From assembly GCA_022704725.1 (NCBI GenBank), contig JAKJFV010000117.1:1-5841 (forward strand): a stretch of DNA of 5,841 nucleotides, in the 5' to 3' direction. The translations under genes were made by a program, and so were the position numbers. Positions 5,209 through 5,841 of the stretch are shown in pieces; position 1 is the stretch's first letter, and each line of letters starts with the position of its first letter. This DNA is from Spirochaetota bacterium (GTDB lineage Bacteria; Spirochaetota; Spirochaetia; Treponematales; Treponemataceae). The notes beneath the pieces are model-generated. The model searched no databases. It was not told where the DNA came from and saw only the letters and a program-made list of their open reading frames with translations.

Positions 5209-5841
5209 CTACACCTTCGCCAACACCGCATCAAACAAGGCAGTCTGCTTTGCAGTTGCCTGTTCTATCTGCTTTTCCAGCTTATCGCAGAGTGCCATAA
5301 GTTCATCAATCTTTGCGACAATGCGTTTTTGTTCGGTAAGGGGCGGGAGGGGGATTAAAATCATTGACCATTTATTTTTATTGATAATTGGAGTTGCAGA
5401 ACCACCCGCATTTGCAACAACATTATTTTGAAAGTCGTCTGACCACATTGAATAAAACAAAAACTTTACATCGCAAGTAAATGGGGTAATGGTATTGATT
5501 TGTTGATTACATGCAACATCTACGGTATTAATTGCATGCTTTCCTATACTTCCACCAATGCATACCATTAATATTGAATATTTCTGTATTAACCTACTGT
5601 TGTTGATTCCTTTTTCTGATAATCCATTATTATTATAGACAATAGCTTGATTCAAAATATCACCAGGGCCAATAAAAGGAATGTAATCACCGAAATTATC
5701 TGAGTCTTTTGTGGCAGGTGTTGTTCCTGTTTGTGTTTCTCCAACTTCCCCTAATCTTGTCCAAACCCACCCCTCCGGCACTGCATACGGCACTTCATCC
5801 GGCTTGATCGGTGGCAGTTCTTTCTGCTGCTTGATCTTCCC
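5209..5841 (-). CDS. hsdS: Type I restriction-modification specificity subunit (HsdS), N-terminus outside window
   Basis: HsdS is the DNA-recognition subunit of a type I restriction-modification complex, assembling with HsdM (and HsdR for cleavage). The visible 210 residues are the C-terminal part. The reading frame is open to the window edge, so the GTG at 5793 is internal and not the start. Residues 1-23 (GKIKQQKELPPIKPDEVPYAVPE) are the usual linker between the two halves of HsdS. A target recognition domain follows, starting at GWVWTRLGEVGETQTG and including GDYIPFIGPGDI and, near its end, GGSATPIINKNKW. The conserved PLPPLTEQKRIV (about 164-175) then leads into a helical coiled-coil (to about 205) with repeated Leu/Ile spacing, which acts as the ruler between the two recognition halves. 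Here this is the second recognition domain, and it sets one half of a bipartite site that cannot be predicted from sequence alone. hsdM is expected beyond 5841. The HTH-Fic pair follows on the same strand after about 300 bases. Confidence 0.95.
   Translation of the reverse strand, partial: GKIKQQKELPPIKPDEVPYAVPEGWVWTRLGEVGETQTGTTPATKDSDNFGDYIPFIGPGDILNQAIVYNNNGLSEKGINNSRLIQKYSILMVCIGGSIGKHAINTVDVACNQQINTITPFTCDVKFLFYSMWSDDFQNNVVANAGGSATPIINKNKWSMILIPLPPLTEQKRIVAKIDELMALCDKLEKQIEQATAKQTALFDAVLAKV

Noticed and set aside
5209..5793. hsdS start at the GTG at 5793
   Set aside because: The frame continues upstream to the window edge with typical HsdS linker residues, so the true start lies outside.

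Overview
This 5.8 kb window looks like part of the chromosome of a low-to-moderate-GC anaerobe. The enolase resembles those of clostridia and some treponemes, and the intergenic hairpins vaguely recall Treponema. Neither point settles the taxonomy, so I place it only loosely as 'Treponema-like or clostridial', at low confidence. The window moves from core metabolism through metal homeostasis into an accessory, defence-type region.

Layout: (1) 1-1120, minus: enolase (eno), with an intact N-terminus but cut by the window edge about 55-60 residues before the expected C-terminus. (2) 1121-1353: a divergent intergenic region with one candidate promoter facing each way. The copA-facing promoter has a small perfect dyad between its -35 and -10. 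(3) 1354-3687, plus: a complete copper-exporting P1B-type ATPase (copA) with one N-terminal metal-binding domain. (4) 3688-3867: noncoding, with three consecutive hairpins, two of which share the same loop design. (5) 3868-4904, minus: a translationally coupled pair, an Xre-type helix-turn-helix protein followed by a Fic-domain protein. I recognise these as the 'mobile mystery protein A' and 'mobile mystery protein B' families. (6) 4905-5208: a very AT-rich regulatory region with a near-consensus promoter for the pair, a pair of related direct repeats around it, and a small tandem octamer array further upstream. (7) 5209-5841, minus: the C-terminal part of a type I restriction-modification specificity subunit (hsdS), whose 5' end lies outside the window.

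How the genes fit together: enolase is housekeeping, and CopA pumps cuprous ion out of the cytoplasm. The hsdS / mobile-mystery-A / mobile-mystery-B block, all on the minus strand, reads as an accessory defence module. HsdS sets the DNA target of a type I restriction-modification complex. The A/B pair has toxin-antitoxin-like architecture, with a small DNA-binding protein first and a putative AMP-transferase second. It has its own promoter with what look like operator repeats. The most interesting part of the window is this pair: its activity is unknown, its Fic motif has Asn where most Fic enzymes have Asp or Glu, and it sits directly behind a restriction-modification gene.
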